The notes: generated by a model from the sequence alone, not told the origin. Shown: positions 1-11,430, counted from the first letter of the stretch. The stretch: DNA of 42,833 nucleotides from Gammaproteobacteria bacterium (GCA_947480335.1 CANKCB010000019.1:1-42833), one strand, 5' to 3'. Program-made: numbers and translations.

Positions 1-81
1 CGTCTTGATGCCACGGATCGCTTCAAGTGCCACTTTGGCCTTGAACTCGCCACTAAAATTCTTGCGCTTACTTTCGCTCAT
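1..81 (-). CDS. IS3-family transposase OrfA, N-terminal 27 codons (partial)
   Basis: The minus strand from the ATG at 81 encodes MSESKRKNFSGEFKAKVAL and continues LEAIRGIKT to the window edge. The pattern K-R-x-[FY]-[ST]-x-E-F-K-A-K-V-A-L-E-A-I-R-G is the classic beginning of IS3-family OrfA proteins, which carry a helix-turn-helix that binds the element's terminal repeats. An AGGAGCAGGTG stretch upstream of the ATG gives a ribosome binding site. OrfB and the programmed frameshift region are outside the window, so I cannot say whether the element is intact. Confidence 0.85.
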   Translation of the reverse strand, partial: MSESKRKNFSGEFKAKVALEAIRGIKT

Positions 82-142
82 CACCTGCTCCTCAATTGCA
101 GCAGGTTACCACCTTAATTTATTGTCTGAAAATCGGGGTCCA
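1..142 (-). mobile_element. IS3-family insertion sequence, orfA-side end (partial)
   Basis: The element enters from the left edge and ends near base 142. Read on the minus strand inward from 142, the end is TGGACCCCGATTTTCAG, the TG...CA terminus usual for IS3-family elements. It is followed about 60 bases later by the start of an orfA-type transposase gene. The rest of the element and its second inverted repeat lie outside the window, so the target duplication cannot be checked. The plus-strand sequence just beyond 142 belongs to the interrupted gene at 143-1587. Confidence 0.75.
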
Positions 143-1587
143 CTATACTAACTGCCCATAGCGGACAGATTTTAAACAGTGAAATTGATCTGAACTGCAC
201 GCAGACCGAATCCATGTTACTCGCCTGTTCCTATCGGCTATTAAACTCTGACCAGGCGAGCGAAATTACTGCCAGAGCTGGTGAACAAGCACTTGAGATT
301 ACTACCAGCAAAATCTACCCCGCAGCCGACAGCGTTAGCGCCATCCTGTTTCTGATTGATACCAGCGATCCGGGCAGACAGGAAGTGATCAGCCGCAATG
401 CTGAACAGATAGCCGGGATACTTGAAAAAGCCGGACCACATGACAAGGCGGGACTTGCAAGTTTTGACAAGGACGTGACTGTCAATGTCCCGATTGGTGG
501 TTCCGCAGCCGATATCGTTACAGCTGCCCATACGCTGAAAGCCACTGGCCTTACGACAGAACTGTATCGCAATACTATCAAGGCAATTGAACTGATTGCC
601 CGTACCAATGCTGATCGCAAGGCAATTTTTTTGCTGTCTGATGGTCAGGCGGAAGACAAGGCCTACTTTCATGCAGATGTTATCCGAATGGCAACGAAAT
701 ATGGTGTTATCATCAATACACTGGGCTACCCTCGATCTACTGCACTGTCAGTTGCGTTGCAGACCTTGCGCAGGTTGAGCGAGGAAACCGGGGGACTCTA
801 TATTGAAACTAATAACCGTTATGAGTTACCGGCGGACTTCATGAGAGCACCTTTTGATAATATTAATAGAGGCGGGCAATTTATAGTCGATCTGAATCCA
901 TTGACCACTCACCGCCCGGATCCTCCGGCAATCGAGATTAAGTTTACGACCGCGATAAGCAACGTTCTGACAGTAATGCCTGTGGCGCTCAAGGCGCTAC
1001 CTGTTACAACACTGGTACCCATATTACCCGCTGCCAATCCATCGCCGGTTATACAATTGGCAAATAGCCAACCGGTATCAGTAATTGCGGACAACCATCT
1101 GTTCGATACGCTGGTGTGGTATGGCATACCGATTGCGCTAGTCATACTGATAATGATGACCTTGCTGACGTTGATATTGATTTATCGCAGACAACAGGCA
1201 AGTTCTGAACCCGTCGTACACACTGTCGTCAGGGAACAAAACAAAGCGCTGGCCTATCTGATCACGCAGGATGAAACAGCCCGGTGCTATCCGATCACTT
1301 CAGCCACCTGCCGTATCGGTCGCAGCCGGGACAATGAGATCACCATTGATGACAGCTCGGTATCACGCCGGCATGCGGAAATCCGACGTACCTTTAACGG
1401 CCAATTCGTCCTGTATGACCGACAATCCACTAATGGTGTCTTCATCAATAACCACAAGGTCACGACCCAGAATCTGGTTGAAGGAGATATTATTGAAATC
1501 GGTGATGTGTTTTTACGCTTTACGCAAAAACCAGCTGATTATGCCTACGGACAAAGCACAGCGATGTTGAAAACCAGGGCACCTTAA
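143..1587 (+). pseudogene. 5'-truncated von Willebrand factor A / FHA domain membrane protein, cut by the IS element
   Basis: The first in-frame ATG is at 214 (457 aa). The frame stays open upstream through 143 (residues TAHSGQILNSEIDLNC and on) and into the IS end, where a stop lies at 127-129, so the native start was removed by the insertion. From the 214 ATG, residues about 43-210 form a VWA domain with a degenerate metal-site motif (LIDTSDPG) and LLSDGQAED. Residues 303-324 are a single membrane helix followed by YRRQQ. Residues 364-436 are an FHA domain (IGRSRDNEIT, SVSRRHAEI, STNGVFIN), which binds phosphothreonine. The FHA domain would face the cytoplasm and the VWA domain the periplasm. 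The missing N-terminus probably held the signal sequence, so the remnant is unlikely to work normally. A 5' fragment is expected on the other side of the IS. Confidence 0.75.
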
Positions 1588-1615
1588 TTAAAAGATGTAG
1601 AAAAGGATTATTGCC

Positions 1616-1646
1616 GGTCGGGCATGTCAGTTTGACACACCCGACC
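1616..1646. terminator. Hairpin between convergent genes, possible terminator
   Basis: The arms GGTCGGGCATGTC (1616-1628) and GACACACCCGACC (1634-1646) pair over 11 of 13 positions around a 5-base loop. The hairpin lies between the 3' ends of the VWA-FHA remnant and the minus-strand cyclophilin gene. There is no clean T-run on either side; the minus side has a TCCTTTTC stretch about ten bases beyond the stem. Termination of one or both genes is inferred from position. Confidence 0.4.
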
Positions 1647-1659
1647 AACACCAAAGCAA

Positions 1660-3399
1660 TTAGCTACGGGTAGCTACCAGATTACGACGTCGATACTGCA
1701 GACTGAACAGCAAGGTAAACAGCAAGGCTAGCGCCACGATCGGGTAGGCCACTGTGTACACGATCGGTGTCAACAACCCCCTGACAACCAGCTTTAACAG
1801 CTCATTTTTCGCAATAACGTCTGCGACAGGCGGCGAATAACGATAATACAAATCAACAAACTTTCTCCCGTAGACAGTCTGCTTCAGTACCCTGTCACGG
1901 AACTGCCGCAGCGTATACACATGCGGATCCATATACGAACCATAGGCCGCCGTCGCGATGAAGCATCCACCTCCACCTCCACCTGAATCTGTCGTGGTAG
2001 CGGCAGTGGTAGTTGCGGTTGTAGCGCTGGCAGGGGCCGCAATACTGAAGTCGCCATTTACGCTCATGGAACTGTCTGTGGAAGTCGTGGTATCTGTCGT
2101 AGCCGTAAGGCTATAGGAAGCGACCAGCGCTCCCCGGCCACAGGCCAGACCCCAGGACATTCGGGAACTGACGGTGGCGCCAGCGGCAATTTCTGTAAAT
2201 GCCACGATATTTTGTGCCGTCTGCGCGGTACCACTCAGGTTTCCGCTCAGGTTCAGGGTTATATTCTGGGCCGCACTCGTACCCGTATTGGTAATCTTGA
2301 TACCATAATCCAGAAAATCGGTAGCCGACGTTGTGCACTGTGTTTGTAAAAACACGGTTGGCACCACTGTTACCGTCAACTCAGCACAACTGCTTGTTCC
2401 ACCCACAAAGACTGACGAGGCACCACTGTTATTGGTGCGGTTCGCATCGTATCCGACAACGCTAACCGTTTTGGCATTATTGGCAAAGCATTGTGGATTC
2501 GTGAACTGTTGCGGAATGGCGGGAATGGTTATGGTTGCCGTCACGCCTGAATTCAGTGATCCTACCTGCCAGATACCGGTAGAGGCAACATAGCTACCCT
2601 GGCTGACGAAAGGTGAAAAACCAATTGGGATACTCATTCCTGCCGGCAACAAATCAGCTACCTTGACACCGGGAGCGGTATCCGGACCGGCATTGGTTAC
2701 TGTCACCGTGAACTGAACAGAACTACCCACTGTCGGGTTCTGGTTGTTCACAGCGCTGGTTATCTGCAAATCGCTGTAGTTATTCAGACTATTGGGGATG
2801 CTGAACCGTGTATAGATCACGTTCTGGGTTTGTATCTGACCGGTTCCTGCATAATCACGCAATGGTAGCTCTGAAAAATCGTTACCGGCATTATAGTTCT
2901 GCATATTTCCGATTATATCGACTACCGTCATGCCGCTACCGGCTACTTGTCCAAATACGGTGAAGCCGCCATTCTGGCTATCCAGTGTGGAGGCATTATC
3001 GACGGTATTGATAAACCAGGAACTGGTGGCACTGTCCGGATTTCCTGACAGCTTGGCCATGGAAATCGTGCCGCGTACATTGGAGCGGCTGTACTCGTTC
3101 ACAATGGCAGTTTTTGCTGTAACCTGGCCTAGTACATTCGTGGGATAAGTATATGTCCCACCCTGAATCACAAACCCTTTCGAGTTTCGATGCACGATTG
3201 AATCGTTATAGGATCCGTCTTCAATATAGCTAAGGAAGTTGTTGACCGTAAGCGGCGCGACATCATCGAACAATTCTAATTGAAAATCCCCGACTGATGT
3301 TTGGACCAGTACTGTTACCGCTGACGTCTGCAATGGCAACATCAAAGCGCTGGACAGAATCAACAGATAACAAAATTTATGCTTAAAAATTTTTAACAT
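1660..3399 (-). CDS. Secreted cyclophilin-type peptidylprolyl isomerase with DUF11 domain and CFI-box C-terminal sorting tail
   Basis: The 579-residue protein starts with a signal peptide (basic MLKIFKHK, then a hydrophobic stretch to about residue 27). Residues about 28-195 match cyclophilins: [34 protein letters not shown] and [19 protein letters not shown]. Cyclophilins catalyse cis-trans isomerisation of prolyl bonds. Residues about 208-330 form a DUF11 adhesin-like repeat ([19 protein letters not shown]). A second beta-rich section and a Ser/Thr/Ala linker follow, then six glycines (473-478) and [10 protein letters not shown] from residue 479. The final 101 residues end with a hydrophobic segment and an YRRRN cluster. 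That layout fits the CFI-box-CTERM family of predicted C-terminal sorting signals. Surface or periplasmic anchoring is inferred. The gene stands alone, convergent with the VWA-FHA remnant. Confidence 0.8.
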   Translation of the reverse strand: MLKIFKHKFCYLLILSSALMLPLQTSAVTVLVQTSVGDFQLELFDDVAPLTVNNFLSYIEDGSYNDSIVHRNSKGFVIQGGTYTYPTNVLGQVTAKTAIVNEYSRSNVRGTISMAKLSGNPDSATSSWFINTVDNASTLDSQNGGFTVFGQVAGSGMTVVDIIGNMQNYNAGNDFSELPLRDYAGTGQIQTQNVIYTRFSIPNSLNNYSDLQITSAVNNQNPTVGSSVQFTVTVTNAGPDTAPGVKVADLLPAGMSIPIGFSPFVSQGSYVASTGIWQVGSLNSGVTATITIPAIPQQFTNPQCFANNAKTVSVVGYDANRTNNSGASSVFVGGTSSCAELTVTVVPTVFLQTQCTTSATDFLDYGIKITNTGTSAAQNITLNLSGNLSGTAQTAQNIVAFTEIAAGATVSSRMSWGLACGRGALVASYSLTATTDTTTSTDSSMSVNGDFSIAAPASATTATTTAATTTDSGGGGGGCFIATAAYGSYMDPHVYTLRQFRDRVLKQTVYGRKFVDLYYRYSPPVADVIAKNELLKLVVRGLLTPIVYTVAYPIVALALLFTLLFSLQYRRRNLVATRS

Positions 3400-3655
3400 T
3401 TAACTGTTTCCCTACATGAAATAGCACTGAATTGTATGGGGCCGCCATCGTAAAAAACCTAAATTTTTCCGTTTTAATCAGATCAACTTTCTGTGTGTCC
3501 AGACATTCCGATTTTTAACGCGGAGTGGCAGCAAAAGTTTACAGCTGGGTCAGGAATGTTGTGAACTTATCTGGTCGCACAGTATAAAACAATTGTATGA
3601 ATGTGTCCTGTCCTGATTTGACAGCAAACATAGCAAAAAGTGCGGCAAATACAGG

Positions 3656-5026
3656 TTATTTACACTCATCCCAGCTTCCCGGACATACCGTAGATGACTC
3701 TGTCCAGTGGAGTATCCACCCCGCCTCGTTAATGCCTGCCCTGAACTCATCCGCTATGACCATTCCAGGTATGGCTACCAGCGTATTATCGGAATAAAGG
3801 AGCGGAACAAATTCACGATAACAAGCCGCCACTCCGTATTGCTGATACAGTTTTCGCAGTTGATGATGATGGCCTGCCAATCTGATTGTTTCGTCACCAC
3901 GACGAAACCGCACAGTCAGCGTATCCGTACTCACACTTAATGCTGTATCACCTTTACTGCGTTCAGCTTTCAGCTTACCCAGAATAAGATTACATTCATT
4001 ATTCAAATCCCATTTAAATTCCAACCCAGGCTCAGGAGGCGCGGGTAAGGGTGCTGTTATGAACAGGTAATCCCGGTAACGACGTAACTGCGTGCCAAAC
4101 CAGCTTACACAGGGTGAGGTATCCTGACTTGCCTGAATTACACCGGAGAATATTTCTGCCAGCTGTCTGGCTGAAGGAACGGTAAAACCCTGTGTACGTA
4201 TCCAGTAACGCAATACATTGGCGGCTCTCTCATTGGACAATTGGATCAATGAACTGACCCGAAGGTAGTTACCCGATCCTGTAGTACAGGTTTGCAAATC
4301 CATGGTTGCCAGTTGTTCCAGCAAGCTGGCCGCCTGGGCCTGCAGTCCGGACGCCCGATGCAGAGTCTGTGAAATAGCTGGCCACCGTTGACGAATCGCT
4401 GGCAGAATTGTATTCCGTATCAGATTCCTGTCGTATTTATCGTCCAGATTGGAATCATCTTCTATCCAGTTCAACTGATGTTGTTGTGCATATTCCTTGA
4501 GTTGATTGCGTGTGTAGGACAACAAGGGACGATAGTGCCAGCCCTGTCCAAAACCGATCTTCACAGGCATCGCCGCCAGACCAGCCGGTCCTGAACCACG
4601 GAACAGCTGGATTAACAGGGTTTCTGCCATATCGTCCTGATGATGTGCTGTCATCAACACATCCCGTGGCTCTACAAACTGTTGCAAGGCCTGATAACGC
4701 AGTTTTCTTGCCCAGGCTTCCTGGCTTTCCCCTTTCGGGGCCCGCGCGTCCAGTTCAACTTGTCTGAAGTCGATTTGCCACTGCTGACAGACAGCCTGAC
4801 AATGTGCTGACCATTCTGCAGCCTGTGGATTCAATCCATGGTTTACGTGTAGCGCGAGCAATCGGGAAACACCGGAGGTTTGTCTGGTAAATTCGCGCAT
4901 CAGATGCAAGAGCACATGGGAATCCAGGCCACCACTATAGGCTATCAGTAGTCGTCCTGTTTCCGGGGGGATATCCAGCCCTGTAAAAAACTTATCCAAT
5001 GAGAGCAAAGCGTTCAAGGCCGTCAC
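3656..5026 (-). CDS. tilS: tRNA(Ile)-lysidine synthase TilS
   Basis: TilS uses ATP and lysine to convert C34 of the tRNA-Ile CAU anticodon to lysidine, so that the tRNA reads AUA. The PP-loop ATP-pyrophosphatase motif SGGLDS is at residues 31-36, followed by a LALHVNHGLNPQA segment and HHQDDMAETLLIQLFRGSG, both typical of TilS N-terminal domains. The C-terminal part (LAGHHHQLRKLYQQYGV) resembles the substrate-binding TilS-C domain. The length of 456 aa is normal (E. coli has about 430). The start is a GTG at 5026 with no good ribosome binding site; an ATG just upstream at 5031 is out of frame and stops at once. It lies 25 bases after accA, the usual gammaproteobacterial accA-tilS order, and is probably cotranscribed. 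Confidence 0.93.
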   Translation of the reverse strand: MTALNALLSLDKFFTGLDIPPETGRLLIAYSGGLDSHVLLHLMREFTRQTSGVSRLLALHVNHGLNPQAAEWSAHCQAVCQQWQIDFRQVELDARAPKGESQEAWARKLRYQALQQFVEPRDVLMTAHHQDDMAETLLIQLFRGSGPAGLAAMPVKIGFGQGWHYRPLLSYTRNQLKEYAQQHQLNWIEDDSNLDDKYDRNLIRNTILPAIRQRWPAISQTLHRASGLQAQAASLLEQLATMDLQTCTTGSGNYLRVSSLIQLSNERAANVLRYWIRTQGFTVPSARQLAEIFSGVIQASQDTSPCVSWFGTQLRRYRDYLFITAPLPAPPEPGLEFKWDLNNECNLILGKLKAERSKGDTALSVSTDTLTVRFRRGDETIRLAGHHHQLRKLYQQYGVAACYREFVPLLYSDNTLVAIPGMVIADEFRAGINEAGWILHWTESSTVCPGSWDECK

Positions 5027-5051
5027 GCCATGCAGATTTTAACATGGGTGA

Positions 5052-6008
5052 TTATGTATCGGTCGTGTATACACCGTAAGCACGAATCTTTTGCTGTCTT
5101 CTGGCGATCAATGCCTCGGGGGAGAGTTTCAACAATTTGGCAATTTCCTTACGTAACTGATCCTTCAAGGTCTCGGCTATTTCTATCGGATTACGGTGCG
5201 CACCACCAAGCGGTTCCTTGACGACCTGATCAACCAGACCGACTTCTTTCAATCGACCGGCGGTAATCCCCATCGCTTCTGCTGCATCCTTGGCCTTATC
5301 GGCACTTTTCCATAAGATAGAGGCACAACCTTCGGGTGAAATGACTGAATAGGTGCTGTATTCAAGTATCATAACAGTATCAGCCACACCGATTGCCAGT
5401 GCACCGCCGGAACCACCTTCCCCGATAACCGTGGCAATTATGGGGGTTTTCAGTCCAGACATCAGGCGTAAATTTCGGGCGATTGCCTCGCTCTGGCCAC
5501 GCTCTTCCGCCCCTACTCCTGGATAGGCACCCGGAGTATCAATGAAAGTAAAGATAGGCATGTGAAACCGTTCTGCCAGTTCCATGATACGCATGGCTTT
5601 GCGATAACCTTCCGGTTTGGGCATGCCATAATTACGATAAATCCGATCCTGGGTACTACGCCCTTTTTGCTGCCCGATAACAACTACTGGCTCACCGTCC
5701 AGTCGGCCTATGCCAGTGATGATTGCCGGGTCATCCGCAAAACTGCGGTCTCCGTGCAGTTCCTCAAAGTCAGTAAAAATACGTTCGACATAATCCAGCG
5801 TATAGGGCCGGTTGGGATGACGAGCTACCTTGGAAATCTGCCATGACGTCAGCGATGAAAATATCGATGCCGTCAAATCTTTGCTGCGTTTTTGCAGCCG
5901 TTTGATTTCTTCACCAATATTGATATCGGAATCAGCATTAACGTATCTGAGTTCCTCTATCTTGGCTTCCAGTTCAGCAATTGGCTGTTCAAAATCAAGA
6001 AAATTCAT
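5052..6008 (-). CDS. accA: Acetyl-CoA carboxylase carboxyltransferase subunit alpha
   Basis: AccA with AccD transfers CO2 from carboxybiotin to acetyl-CoA to make malonyl-CoA, the first committed step of fatty acid synthesis. The N-terminus [20 protein letters not shown] is nearly identical to that of enteric AccA. The body contains [33 protein letters not shown] and [14 protein letters not shown], the CoA and biotin binding core. I chose the ATG at 6008 (318 aa, against 319 in E. coli) over an in-frame TTG at 6017. It begins 14 bases after the dnaE stop, so it is likely in the same transcript. Confidence 0.96.
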   Translation of the reverse strand: MNFLDFEQPIAELEAKIEELRYVNADSDINIGEEIKRLQKRSKDLTASIFSSLTSWQISKVARHPNRPYTLDYVERIFTDFEELHGDRSFADDPAIITGIGRLDGEPVVVIGQQKGRSTQDRIYRNYGMPKPEGYRKAMRIMELAERFHMPIFTFIDTPGAYPGVGAEERGQSEAIARNLRLMSGLKTPIIATVIGEGGSGGALAIGVADTVMILEYSTYSVISPEGCASILWKSADKAKDAAEAMGITAGRLKEVGLVDQVVKEPLGGAHRNPIEIAETLKDQLRKEIAKLLKLSPEALIARRQQKIRAYGVYTTDT

Positions 6009-6022
6009 CTGTTTCAATCTGT

Positions 6023-9000
6023 TTAATTATATCCGCTAATAAACTTCAATTTGGGTTTGCTGGTCAGGGCAAAATACTTGTGTACATCCCTGTAACTCAC
6101 CGTAATATTTTCCTTACCCAGAAACGCCGCCAGTTCCTGCAGCAGATTATCACTGATATCTACACACCAGTCATTCCCGAGAGTCAGATTGCCTCTGGCT
6201 TCGCCGTTGGTATATTCAACCATAACCAGGCTTTTACGCCCCGGACTTGATTTTAATGTCTTTTTAATCAAATCCAGAGTCCCATTCTGCATCATCTGCC
6301 GGTCAAGTCTCAATACCAGATAAGCAGAATTTGTCCTGACATCGGCCAGGTCGACTATTTTATCTGCCTTTATTGACAAGCCTGACTCGTAATAATCATC
6401 AGCCACCGCCTCGCCGGAAATGATAACAAGCTTGTCCTTTTGCAAAACAGCGCGGTATTTTTCATATACTTCTGAATACAGGTTAACGTGTACTCTGGAG
6501 GTACGATCATCAATCCTGAGTTCTGCCATCCGTCCGCGTTGACCGGAACGGGTACGGATACTTTCAATGTAGCCAGCAATTCTGACAACACCCTGACTTA
6601 TCCTGTCCAGCGAAGTTGTGGTTATCTGGGCAAGTTCAGTTTCATAACGACTGATGGGGTGTCCCTGCAGATAGAAACCCAGCGTTTCCTTCTCTGCCCT
6701 TAATCTTTCCTCTTCATCCAGCTCGCGTGCTTCTATAAATTCGGATTCCCCTCCAGCAGGATTTTCGGGGACGGAATTCAGATCCAGTCCAAACAGGTCA
6801 TCCTGACCTGCACTGCTATTACTGGCAAACTGTTCAGCAAATTGCATTGCTCGACCAAGACTGGCCAGCATGACGCCGCGACCTGGACCAAGACCATCTG
6901 CTGCACCAGACTTAATCAGCGCTTCCAGTACTCGTTTATTAGCCTTGCGTGAATCGAGTCGTTTGCATAGCTCGAACAAATCACGAAAATTTCCGCCAAG
7001 CGTCCTTTCTTCAATAATATTTTCAATCGCTGCCTTGCCAGCACCTTTTATCGCACCCAGACCAAAGCGAATGGTATTACTGTCTACCACGGTAAATTTG
7101 TAGACACTTTCATTCACGGACGGCGGTAACAATTGTAATTTCATACGATTGATTTCTTCACGCAAACTGACAATCTTGTCGGTATTGTCCATATCAGAGG
7201 ATAATACTGCGGCCATGAATGCGGCAGGGTAATGCGCCTTTAACCACGCGGTCTGGTATGCCAGTAAAGCGTATGCGGCAGAATGAGATTTGTTGAATCC
7301 GTATCCGGCAAACTTTTCCATTAAATCGAAAATTCCGGTAGCCTGTCTCTGATCAACCTTGTTGGCAACGGCACCGTCAACAAAAATACTTCTTTGTTCG
7401 GCCATTTCTTCAGGTTTTTTCTTGCCCATGGCACGCCTGAGCAGATCCGCCGCACCCAGGGTATAACCCGCCAGAATCTGGGCGATTTGCATCACCTGTT
7501 CCTGATACAGAATCACCCCATACGTCGGTTTAAGTACGTTCTCTAACGCAGGATGTAAATAATCAATACGCGCTTTGCCCTGTTTGCGATCGACGAAATC
7601 ATCCACCATATTCATCGGCCCGGGTCGAAACAGGGCAACGATGGCAATCAAATCATCAAATGAGTCCGGATGCAGCCGTTTAATCAGCTTTTTCATACCA
7701 TCAGACTCAAGCTGGAATATCGCTGTGGTATCCATACGCTGAATCAGCTTGTAGGTTTCAGGATCGTCCAGTTGAATATCGAGGATATTCAACTTTTCCG
7801 TGCTGGCCAACAGTGAGTTGATGTCCTTGACCGCCCAGTCAATGATCGTCAGTGTACGCAAGCCGAGAAAGTCAAACTTGACCAGTCCCATGGTTTCTAC
7901 ATCGCCCATATCCACCTGGGTAGAGGTAACGGAGGTACCCTGTTCACAGTACAGCGGCATATACTCGGTCAGTGGTTTGGGAGCTATGACGATTCCACCA
8001 GCATGTTTGCCGGCATTGCGTGAAAGTCCTTCCAGCTTTCGAGCTAAATCGATCAGTGCCTTGACATCATCTTCCTGCTTGTAGCGCTGCTTGAGCAAGG
8101 GCTCTTCTTCCAGTGCGCGCTCCAGGGTCATGTTCAGATCAAATGGCACCAGTTTGGCTATCTGATCCACAAATCCGTAGGGATGATTCAGAATTCTGCC
8201 CACATCGCGGATTACGGCCTTCGCCGCCATACGTCCAAAAGTAATAATCTGTGATACATGATCATGTCCGTATCGATTGGCTACATAGTCAATGACCTCG
8301 TCGCGTCTTTCCATGCAGAAGTCGATGTCAAAATCGGGCAGTGATATACGTTCCGGATTCAGAAACCGTTCAAACAGCAAATCATATTTAAGAGGATCCA
8401 GCTCGGTGATACCCAAAACATAGGCAACCAGCGAACCTGCACCGGAACCCCGGCCCGGTCCAACCGGTATACCCTGCTGCTTGGCCCAACTAATAAAATC
8501 AGCCACAATCAGAAAGTAACCGGAAAACCCCATGGTCTTGATCGTCTTCACCTCATGTACCAAGCGCTGATGATAAACATCAGACGGTATGTTCTGATTC
8601 ACTACCGGACTGGCCGCTTTTTTTACCAGCATCCGTTCAAGCGATGCTTCTGCCTGCGCCTGTAACCAGGAATCCTGATTATGGTCAACTGGTACTGGAA
8701 AATCCGGAAGATGATAAATACCAAACTCGAACTCCAGCGTGCAACGCTGTGCAATCAACCAACTGTTCTCAATCGCTTCGGGCAAATCCGCAAACAATTC
8801 GGACATGCTGACGCTATCTTTCAGATACTGTTGTGAAGAATATTCCCGGGGACGTCGACTATCATTCAAGGTATAACCCTGCTGGATACAGACCCGGGCC
8901 TCGTGCGCGGCAAAATCATCTTCAAACAAAAACCTGACATCATTGCTCGCCACCACCGGGACATTAAACTGTTCTGCCAATCGCACAGCCCCTTCTATAT

Positions 9001-9538
9001 ACAGGTCTTCATGCTGGCGACCGGTTCGTTGTAGCTCCAGATAGTATCTGTCAGGAAACAACTGCATCCATTCCTGCAAATAGCTGATAGCCGCTGATTC
9101 GTTGCGGTTAATGAGTGCCTTGCCAATATTACCTTCACGAGCACAGGAAAGAGCAATGAGACCTTCGGTGTGATTAATCAACCAGCTGCGTTGTATGTGC
9201 GGTATTCCCTGGTGCTGTCCTTCCACATAACTGCGTGTCAGCAGACGCGTCAGATTCCGGTAACCGGTCTGATTCTGACAAAGCAGGATAATATTGGACG
9301 TATCGCGCTCAGTACCAGTCTCGAACAATCTTAATTCGGCACCAATTATTGGTTTGATTCCGCGTTTTTGCGCCTGACGGTAAAACTTGACGAGAGAAAA
9401 CAGATTGCCATATTCGGTAACAGCCAATGCAACGGTCTGGCTTTCACGTGCGGCATCCATTAATAACTCTACATCCAGCAAACCATCGACCAGTGAATAT
9501 TCAGTATGCAGATGCAGATGTACAAACCGGTTTTGCAT
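6023..9538 (-). CDS. dnaE: DNA polymerase III subunit alpha
   Basis: This is the replicative polymerase of the chromosome. The 1171-residue protein has the DnaE1 layout without an exonuclease domain. The N-terminal PHP domain starts with [15 protein letters not shown]. The polymerase palm contains [19 protein letters not shown] and [18 protein letters not shown], which hold the catalytic aspartates. A fingers region ([22 protein letters not shown]), a helix-hairpin-helix region ([22 protein letters not shown]) and a C-terminal OB fold ([20 protein letters not shown]) follow. Length is close to the E. coli protein (1160). It sits between rnhB and accA, as in most gammaproteobacteria. Confidence 0.97.
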   Translation of the reverse strand: MQNRFVHLHLHTEYSLVDGLLDVELLMDAARESQTVALAVTEYGNLFSLVKFYRQAQKRGIKPIIGAELRLFETGTERDTSNIILLCQNQTGYRNLTRLLTRSYVEGQHQGIPHIQRSWLINHTEGLIALSCAREGNIGKALINRNESAAISYLQEWMQLFPDRYYLELQRTGRQHEDLYIEGAVRLAEQFNVPVVASNDVRFLFEDDFAAHEARVCIQQGYTLNDSRRPREYSSQQYLKDSVSMSELFADLPEAIENSWLIAQRCTLEFEFGIYHLPDFPVPVDHNQDSWLQAQAEASLERMLVKKAASPVVNQNIPSDVYHQRLVHEVKTIKTMGFSGYFLIVADFISWAKQQGIPVGPGRGSGAGSLVAYVLGITELDPLKYDLLFERFLNPERISLPDFDIDFCMERRDEVIDYVANRYGHDHVSQIITFGRMAAKAVIRDVGRILNHPYGFVDQIAKLVPFDLNMTLERALEEEPLLKQRYKQEDDVKALIDLARKLEGLSRNAGKHAGGIVIAPKPLTEYMPLYCEQGTSVTSTQVDMGDVETMGLVKFDFLGLRTLTIIDWAVKDINSLLASTEKLNILDIQLDDPETYKLIQRMDTTAIFQLESDGMKKLIKRLHPDSFDDLIAIVALFRPGPMNMVDDFVDRKQGKARIDYLHPALENVLKPTYGVILYQEQVMQIAQILAGYTLGAADLLRRAMGKKKPEEMAEQRSIFVDGAVANKVDQRQATGIFDLMEKFAGYGFNKSHSAAYALLAYQTAWLKAHYPAAFMAAVLSSDMDNTDKIVSLREEINRMKLQLLPPSVNESVYKFTVVDSNTIRFGLGAIKGAGKAAIENIIEERTLGGNFRDLFELCKRLDSRKANKRVLEALIKSGAADGLGPGRGVMLASLGRAMQFAEQFASNSSAGQDDLFGLDLNSVPENPAGGESEFIEARELDEEERLRAEKETLGFYLQGHPISRYETELAQITTTSLDRISQGVVRIAGYIESIRTRSGQRGRMAELRIDDRTSRVHVNLYSEVYEKYRAVLQKDKLVIISGEAVADDYYESGLSIKADKIVDLADVRTNSAYLVLRLDRQMMQNGTLDLIKKTLKSSPGRKSLVMVEYTNGEARGNLTLGNDWCVDISDNLLQELAAFLGKENITVSYRDVHKYFALTSKPKLKFISGYN

Positions 9539-9573
9539 GTGTATTTAATTACCCTGAGGACTGATACAGCTGG

Positions 9574-10164
9574 CTATATTAGCCTGTTTACCGGCGCAAA
9601 AGTTCGCCTGTGTATTGGGGTGATGCCCAGCTTTTCGAGTGCCAGTATATGTTCGCTGGTAGGATAACCCTTATGTTTGGCAAATCCATATCCTGGATAG
9701 ACGCTGTCCAGCATGAGCATTTCATCATCTCTGGCAACCTTGGCCAGAATAGATGCTGCGCTGATGACAGCCACCGTCTGGTCTCCGCGAACTACCGCCT
9801 CAACAGAATAGCGTAGCAGCGGACACTGGTTGCCATCTACCATGACATGATCCGGTGCTATACCCAGACTTTCAATAGCCAGTTTCATTGCCAATAAGCT
9901 CGCCTGCAATATGTTCAGGCGATCAATTTTTTCATGATCGACCCTGCCTATGGCCCAGGCCAGGGATTTCTCACGAATCTCAATCGCTAGCGATTCGCGC
10001 TTCCTTGCAGACAATTTCTTTGAATCTGCCAGACCGGAAATAGGCTTGGTGGAATCCAGAATAACTGCAGCAGCAATTACGGGACCAGCAAGTGGTCCCC
10101 GACCGGCTTCATCGACTCCGGCAATAAGTACCGATTCCCTGATTGTAGTTGCCAATGTGCTCAT
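9574..10164 (-). CDS. rnhB: Ribonuclease HII
   Basis: RNase HII cleaves RNA in RNA-DNA hybrids and single ribonucleotides embedded in DNA. The N-terminal [19 protein letters not shown] holds the first catalytic Asp-Glu pair, and [15 protein letters not shown] and [17 protein letters not shown] are the later conserved blocks. The length of 196 aa is standard. Its ATG overlaps the lpxB stop codon in an ATGA arrangement, which suggests translational coupling inside the lpxB-rnhB-dnaE transcript. Confidence 0.95.
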   Translation of the reverse strand: MSTLATTIRESVLIAGVDEAGRGPLAGPVIAAAVILDSTKPISGLADSKKLSARKRESLAIEIREKSLAWAIGRVDHEKIDRLNILQASLLAMKLAIESLGIAPDHVMVDGNQCPLLRYSVEAVVRGDQTVAVISAASILAKVARDDEMLMLDSVYPGYGFAKHKGYPTSEHILALEKLGITPIHRRTFAPVNRLI

Positions 10165-11309
10165 TTGATTCCCGGTAAGGATAATATAGCATCAGCAGCA
10201 GTGGCACCCGCATTCAGCTTGATAGAATTGCGAATCAGACTGTATTCGCGCATTAATTCGGCATTGTCATCACTACTTGCCAGCAGGCGTAATAACTCAT
10301 CGCCCATCTTCCCGGGCTGACTATGCTGCTGTAAAAATTCCGGAACCAGCAACTTACCGGCCAACAGGTTCGGCAGAGCAGCAAACTTCACCGTAACCAG
10401 TGCCCGGATGATGAAATAGCTAAGCCAGTGCAGCCGGTAAGCGACTACCATGGGTAAATCAAACAGCATCGCTTCCAGACTGATCGTGCCAGATGTCAGC
10501 AAGGCTACATCCGCTGCAGCCAGCACATCGTACGCACGATCTTGATATACGTGCAATTGAAACCGTTCACTTGCCCCGCTTATTCCTGCCGCCGTTGTTT
10601 CCACACGCTTTCGTGCTGCTTCATCAAGCACACTGGTAATAAATATTAAATCATCACGCCGGGAATGACACCAACGGGCAGTTTGCAGATGAATATTCAA
10701 CATCCTGTCCAGCTCTGACTTGCGACTGCCGGGCATAAGTGCAATTACCTTACCACCGACAGGTAATCCCAGTTTGCTTCTTGCATCAGCCTTGTCGTTG
10801 TCCGGATTGATTCGATCGGCGAGTGGGTGACCAACCAGACAAACGGGTATCTGGTGTTGCTGGTATATCTTTTTTTCAAAGGGAAACAGAACCAGCATCA
10901 GATCTACTGCCTGTTTAATCTTGTGTATCCGGTATTGACGCCATGCCCAGACAGAGGGGCTGACATAATGGACAGTTTTTATCCCTTGCGCATGCAAGGA
11001 CGATTCAAGACCCAGATTAAAATCCGGGGCATCTACACCGATAAAAACATCGGGCGGCGTAGTTTTAAAATGCTTTAACAATTTATTCCGGATACCCACA
11101 AGTTCAAAATATCTGCCAGCGACCTCAACCAGTCCCATTACCGCCAGCTTTTCCATCGGAAACAGAATACTGCAACCTGCGGCCTGCATTTGTGGCCCAC
11201 CAATTCCCTCAATCAGTACATCAGGCAAGCGCAGACGGAGTTCCCTGATCAAGTCTGCAGCGAGATAGTCTCCAGATGGTTCACCCGCGACTATACCTAT
11301 TCGTAACAT
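10161..11309 (-). CDS. lpxB: Lipid-A-disaccharide synthase
   Basis: LpxB joins UDP-diacylglucosamine and lipid X to form the lipid A disaccharide at the inner membrane. The N-terminus [20 protein letters not shown] carries the conserved GExSGD signature, and later blocks include [41 protein letters not shown] and [20 protein letters not shown]. The length (382 aa) equals that of E. coli LpxB. The stop overlaps the rnhB start. Unlike many relatives it is separated from lpxA by 128 bases containing a short C-rich repeat, so it may have its own promoter. Confidence 0.96.
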   Translation of the reverse strand: MLRIGIVAGEPSGDYLAADLIRELRLRLPDVLIEGIGGPQMQAAGCSILFPMEKLAVMGLVEVAGRYFELVGIRNKLLKHFKTTPPDVFIGVDAPDFNLGLESSLHAQGIKTVHYVSPSVWAWRQYRIHKIKQAVDLMLVLFPFEKKIYQQHQIPVCLVGHPLADRINPDNDKADARSKLGLPVGGKVIALMPGSRKSELDRMLNIHLQTARWCHSRRDDLIFITSVLDEAARKRVETTAAGISGASERFQLHVYQDRAYDVLAAADVALLTSGTISLEAMLFDLPMVVAYRLHWLSYFIIRALVTVKFAALPNLLAGKLLVPEFLQQHSQPGKMGDELLRLLASSDDNAELMREYSLIRNSIKLNAGATAADAILSLPGIK

Positions 11310-11399
11310 AATGTACGGCTCTCGCGGGTCAAGGAATAAATTTAAACAAACGAATTGATAAAACCAAGATGGTCAGACTATAACTGCTTGCGCTCCAAT

Positions 11400-11430
11400 C
11401 ACTCCTCACCCCTCACTCCTCACCCCTCAC
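11400..11430. repeat. C-rich tandem repeat, four 7-base units
   Basis: The plus strand reads CACTCCT CACCCCT CACTCCT CACCCCT CAC, that is two perfect copies of a 14-base unit made of two alternating 7-mers. It lies in the lpxA-lpxB spacer (11310-11437), just beyond the lpxA stop. The rest of that spacer is AT-rich and shows no other structure to me. A looser relative, CTCACCTCTTCACCCCCCG, occurs ahead of dusA at about 28630. Confidence 0.8.

Noticed and set aside
3550-3750. A 66-codon minus-strand frame overlapping the tilS 3' end
   Set aside because: It overlaps tilS in another frame, has no recognisable motif and no clear start signal. The gap 3400-3655 otherwise shows only AT-rich sequence and no convincing gene.
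11400-11430. A CRISPR-like repeat
   Set aside because: The units are 7 bases long, contiguous and without spacers, so this is a simple tandem repeat.
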